Source of the DNA: Nocardioides sp.
GTDB lineage: Bacteria; Actinomycetota; Actinomycetes; Propionibacteriales; Nocardioidaceae
Assembly: GCA_031177735.1 (NCBI GenBank)
Contig: JAPSKJ010000106.1
Coordinates: 1-7,288 of the forward strand
Direction: 5' to 3'
DNA length: 7,288 nucleotides
Under the pieces are notes generated by a model. The model did not search any database, was not told the DNA's origin, and saw nothing but the letters and a program-made list of their open reading frames with translations. Every line of letters starts with the position of its first letter. The stretch's first letter is position 1. Position numbers and translations under genes: made by a program. Positions 5,811 through 7,288 of the stretch are shown one piece after another.

Positions 5811-5838
5811 TGCCACGGCAGGGGGCCGTCCTTCGGCA
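5811..5838 (+). terminator. Possible hairpin terminator after the regulator gene
   Basis: ACGGC (5815-5819) pairs with GCCGT (5825-5829) around a 5-nt loop, and TGCC (5811-5814) pairs with GGCA (5835-5838) across a 5-nt bulge. GCCG at 5825-5828 can alternatively pair with CGGC at 5834-5837, so two mutually exclusive hairpins exist. There is no U-tract. It lies 63 nt after the regulator stop and upstream of the best permease promoter candidate, which fits a terminator; a leader structure in a read-through mRNA is also possible. Confidence 0.35.
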
Positions 5839-5872
5839 GGTGTCGCCGTCGAGTGGGCGTGTTCTGGCTCAC

Positions 5873-5878
5873 TACGTT
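5873..5878 (+). promoter_or_regulatory. Possible -10 box of the permease gene
   Basis: TACGTT fits TANNNT. TCGAGT at 5849-5854 is a poor -35 with an 18-nt spacer. Transcription would start near 5885, giving a leader of about 54 nt that contains the CACTCGGGG direct repeat and a Shine-Dalgarno. Read-through from the regulator gene is an alternative source of permease mRNA. Confidence 0.3.
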
Positions 5879-5886
5879 GAGCGGAA

Positions 5887-5918
5887 CACTCGGGGAACCA
5901 GTCCGTCACCACTCGGGG
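5887..5918 (+). repeat. Direct repeat CACTCGGGG x2 in the permease leader
   Basis: Exact 9-bp copies at 5887-5895 and 5910-5918, start to start 23 bp, near two helical turns. They lie just after the predicted transcription start and before the ribosome binding site, where a regulator bound to tandem sites would block the permease gene. Function is inferred from position only. Confidence 0.4.
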
Positions 5919-5924
5919 CACGTC

Positions 5925-5931
5925 GAAGGGA
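5925..5931 (+). promoter_or_regulatory. Ribosome binding site of the permease
   Basis: GAAGGGA with a 7-nt spacer to the ATG at 5939. The nearer ATG at 5931 is in another frame and opens only a shadow reading frame, so 5939 is the start. Confidence 0.65.
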
Positions 5932-5938
5932 TGCGCAG

Positions 5939-7288
5939 ATGTCGTTGTTCACATGGGAGGTGGTCGACCCCGCTCCCGGCGAGCCGGTCGGCCCGCGCCA
6001 GCGGCTCGGATGGGGCAAGACCGCCGGCCTCGGCGCCCAGCACGTGGTGGCGATGTTCGGGGCGACCTTCGTCTTCCCGCTCATCATGGGCCTCGACGCC
6101 AACCTGGCGATCTTCTTCTCCGGCGTCTGCACGATCCTGTTCCTGCTGGTCTGCAACAACCGTGTGCCGAGCTACCTCGGCACGAGTGCATCCTTCGTCG
6201 CGGGCGTGGCGGCCATCCGCGCGCAGGGCGGCGACTCCGCCGACGTCACCGGCGCCATCATGGTGGCCGGCCTGGTGCTGGCGCTGGTCGGCGTGGCGAT
6301 CCACTTCGCCGGGGCGGGGTTCCTCCACCGGGTGCTCCCGCCGGCCGTGACCGGCGCCGTCGTGATGCTGATCGGCTTCAACCTCGCGCCCGTCGTCGCG
6401 AGCACCTACTGGCCGCAGGACCAGTGGGTCGCGCTGCTGACGGCCACCTTCATGGTCTGCGCCGCCGTGCTGCTGCCCGGGTTCTGGTCGCGGATCGCGG
6501 TCTTCCTCGCGCTCATCTTCGGCTACCTGATCTCCTGGCTCTTCGACGGCATCTTCGGGCAGATCACCTCGGTGCTGCCCACCGGCCCCGACCCGGTCGC
6601 CCACGACCGGGTCAGCTGGGCCGGCGTCCAGGCGGCCGACTGGGTCGGCTTCCCGAGTGGCGACCTCGCCGACGGCGTCAGCGTCGTGCACGCCCCGAGC
6701 TTCAGCCTGACCTTCATCCTGCTCGTGCTGCCCGGAGTCATCGCCCTGATCGCGGAGAACACCGGCCACGTCAAGGCCGTGGCCGAGATGACCGGCGAGG
6801 ACCTCGACCCCTACATGGGCCGCGCGATCGGCGCCGACGGTGCCGCGACCGCGCTGGCCAGCCTCTTCGGCGGCAGCCCGACCACGACCTACGCCGAGAA
6901 CATCGGCGTCATGGGCGCCACCCGGGTCTACTCCACGGCCGCCTACTACCTGGCCGCGATCGTGGCGATCCTGCTCGGCCTGTGCCCCAAGTTCGGCGCC
7001 ATCGTCAACGCCACCCCGGGAGGCGTGCTCGGCGGCATCACCGTTGTCCTCTACGGCATGATCGGCCTGGTGGGTGCCAAGATCTGGGTCGAGAACAACA
7101 TCGACTTCGGCAAGCCCGTCAACCTGGTCGGCCTGGCCGCCGGCATCATCGTCGGCATCGGCAACGTCACCCTCGAGATCACCGAGGACTTCGAGCTCGG
7201 CGGCATCGCGCTCGGCACGATCATGGTGCTGGTCTACTACCACCTGGTGAACCGCGCACCGCTCGCCCACGCCGATGCCGACATCCCC
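5939..7288 (+). CDS. NCS2 (NAT/NCS2) nucleobase permease, uracil type; C-terminus just outside window
   Basis: A multi-pass inner-membrane transporter of the nucleobase-ascorbate/NCS2 family, importing a nucleobase with protons (or Na+). The 450 residues seen end without a stop, but the last membrane segment is complete by about residue 437 and family members are about 430-460 long, so only a short tail is lost. After a cytoplasmic N-terminus of about 28 residues come the conserved LGAQHVVAMFGATFVFPLIMG (31-51, two overlapping blocks), SYLGTSASFVAG (78-89), LPPAVTGAVVMLIGFNLAP (133-151), IAENTGH (271-277) and TTTYAENIGVMGATRVYS (315-332). Glu273 and Glu320 align with the uracil-binding Glu241 and Glu290 of E. 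coli UraA, and the ENIGVM-x-x-TR motif is the uracil/RutG form rather than the xanthine form with Gln. Hydrophobic segments also lie near 56-74, 104-124, 163-203, 253-272, 334-375 and 395-437. The gene is co-oriented with the PucR-type regulator, which probably controls it. The exact substrate is not certain. Confidence 0.92.
   Translation, partial: MSLFTWEVVDPAPGEPVGPRQRLGWGKTAGLGAQHVVAMFGATFVFPLIMGLDANLAIFFSGVCTILFLLVCNNRVPSYLGTSASFVAGVAAIRAQGGDSADVTGAIMVAGLVLALVGVAIHFAGAGFLHRVLPPAVTGAVVMLIGFNLAPVVASTYWPQDQWVALLTATFMVCAAVLLPGFWSRIAVFLALIFGYLISWLFDGIFGQITSVLPTGPDPVAHDRVSWAGVQAADWVGFPSGDLADGVSVVHAPSFSLTFILLVLPGVIALIAENTGHVKAVAEMTGEDLDPYMGRAIGADGAATALASLFGGSPTTTYAENIGVMGATRVYSTAAYYLAAIVAILLGLCPKFGAIVNATPGGVLGGITVVLYGMIGLVGAKIWVENNIDFGKPVNLVGLAAGIIVGIGNVTLEITEDFELGGIALGTIMVLVYYHLVNRAPLAHADADIP

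Noticed and set aside
5906..7270. A 454-codon minus-strand frame opposite the permease
   Set aside because: Its composition (long runs of Asp, Glu, Gly and His) is the reverse complement of hydrophobic GC-rich codons; the permease frame carries all the NCS2 motifs.

Overview
The window is about 70% GC, almost fully coding, with strong G/C preference at third codon positions, ATGA stop/start overlaps and several apparently leaderless genes. This points to a high-GC actinobacterium. A Nocardioides-like member is my guess from protein style, not a proven assignment. No rRNA, tRNA, insertion sequence, phage gene or CRISPR array is visible.

Layout. (1) Positions 1-332, minus strand: the N-terminal 110 residues of a short-chain dehydrogenase/reductase, cut by the window edge. 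(2) Positions 395-697, plus strand: a small MGMT-like (alkyltransferase-like) protein in which the alkyl-acceptor Cys-His pair is Trp-Trp. The two genes diverge from a 62-bp gap holding a -10 box for each, both placed for leaderless transcripts. (3) Positions 698-749: a convergent gap with a strong GC hairpin. (4) Positions 4380-750, minus strand: a tight three-gene operon, DUF2877 (AllH-like), FdrA (AllF-like), DUF1116 (AllG-like), joined by two ATGA overlaps. (5) Positions 4456-5748, plus strand: a PucR/CdaR-type regulator, divergent from the operon across 75 bp. (6) Positions 5939-7288, plus strand: an NCS2 nucleobase permease of the uracil type, cut by the window end only a few residues short of its expected C-terminus.

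How the genes may work together. In E. coli the FdrA, YlbE and YlbF proteins (renamed AllF, AllG, AllH) are reported to form oxamate carbamoyltransferase. It cleaves oxalurate, from allantoin breakdown, to oxamate and carbamoyl phosphate, and a separate carbamate kinase then makes ATP from the carbamoyl phosphate. Here the three subunit families are kept together in a different order (H-F-G), under a neighbouring PucR-type regulator and beside a nucleobase permease. The simplest reading is a nucleobase or ureide nitrogen-salvage locus: uptake by the permease, breakdown by enzymes encoded elsewhere, phosphorolysis of a carbamoylated end product by the AllFGH-like complex, and control by the PucR-type protein. 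No carbamate kinase, allantoinase or ureidoglycolate dehydrogenase lies in the window, so the true substrate is open. The permease motif is closer to uracil than to purine transporters, which leaves room for a substrate other than oxalurate.
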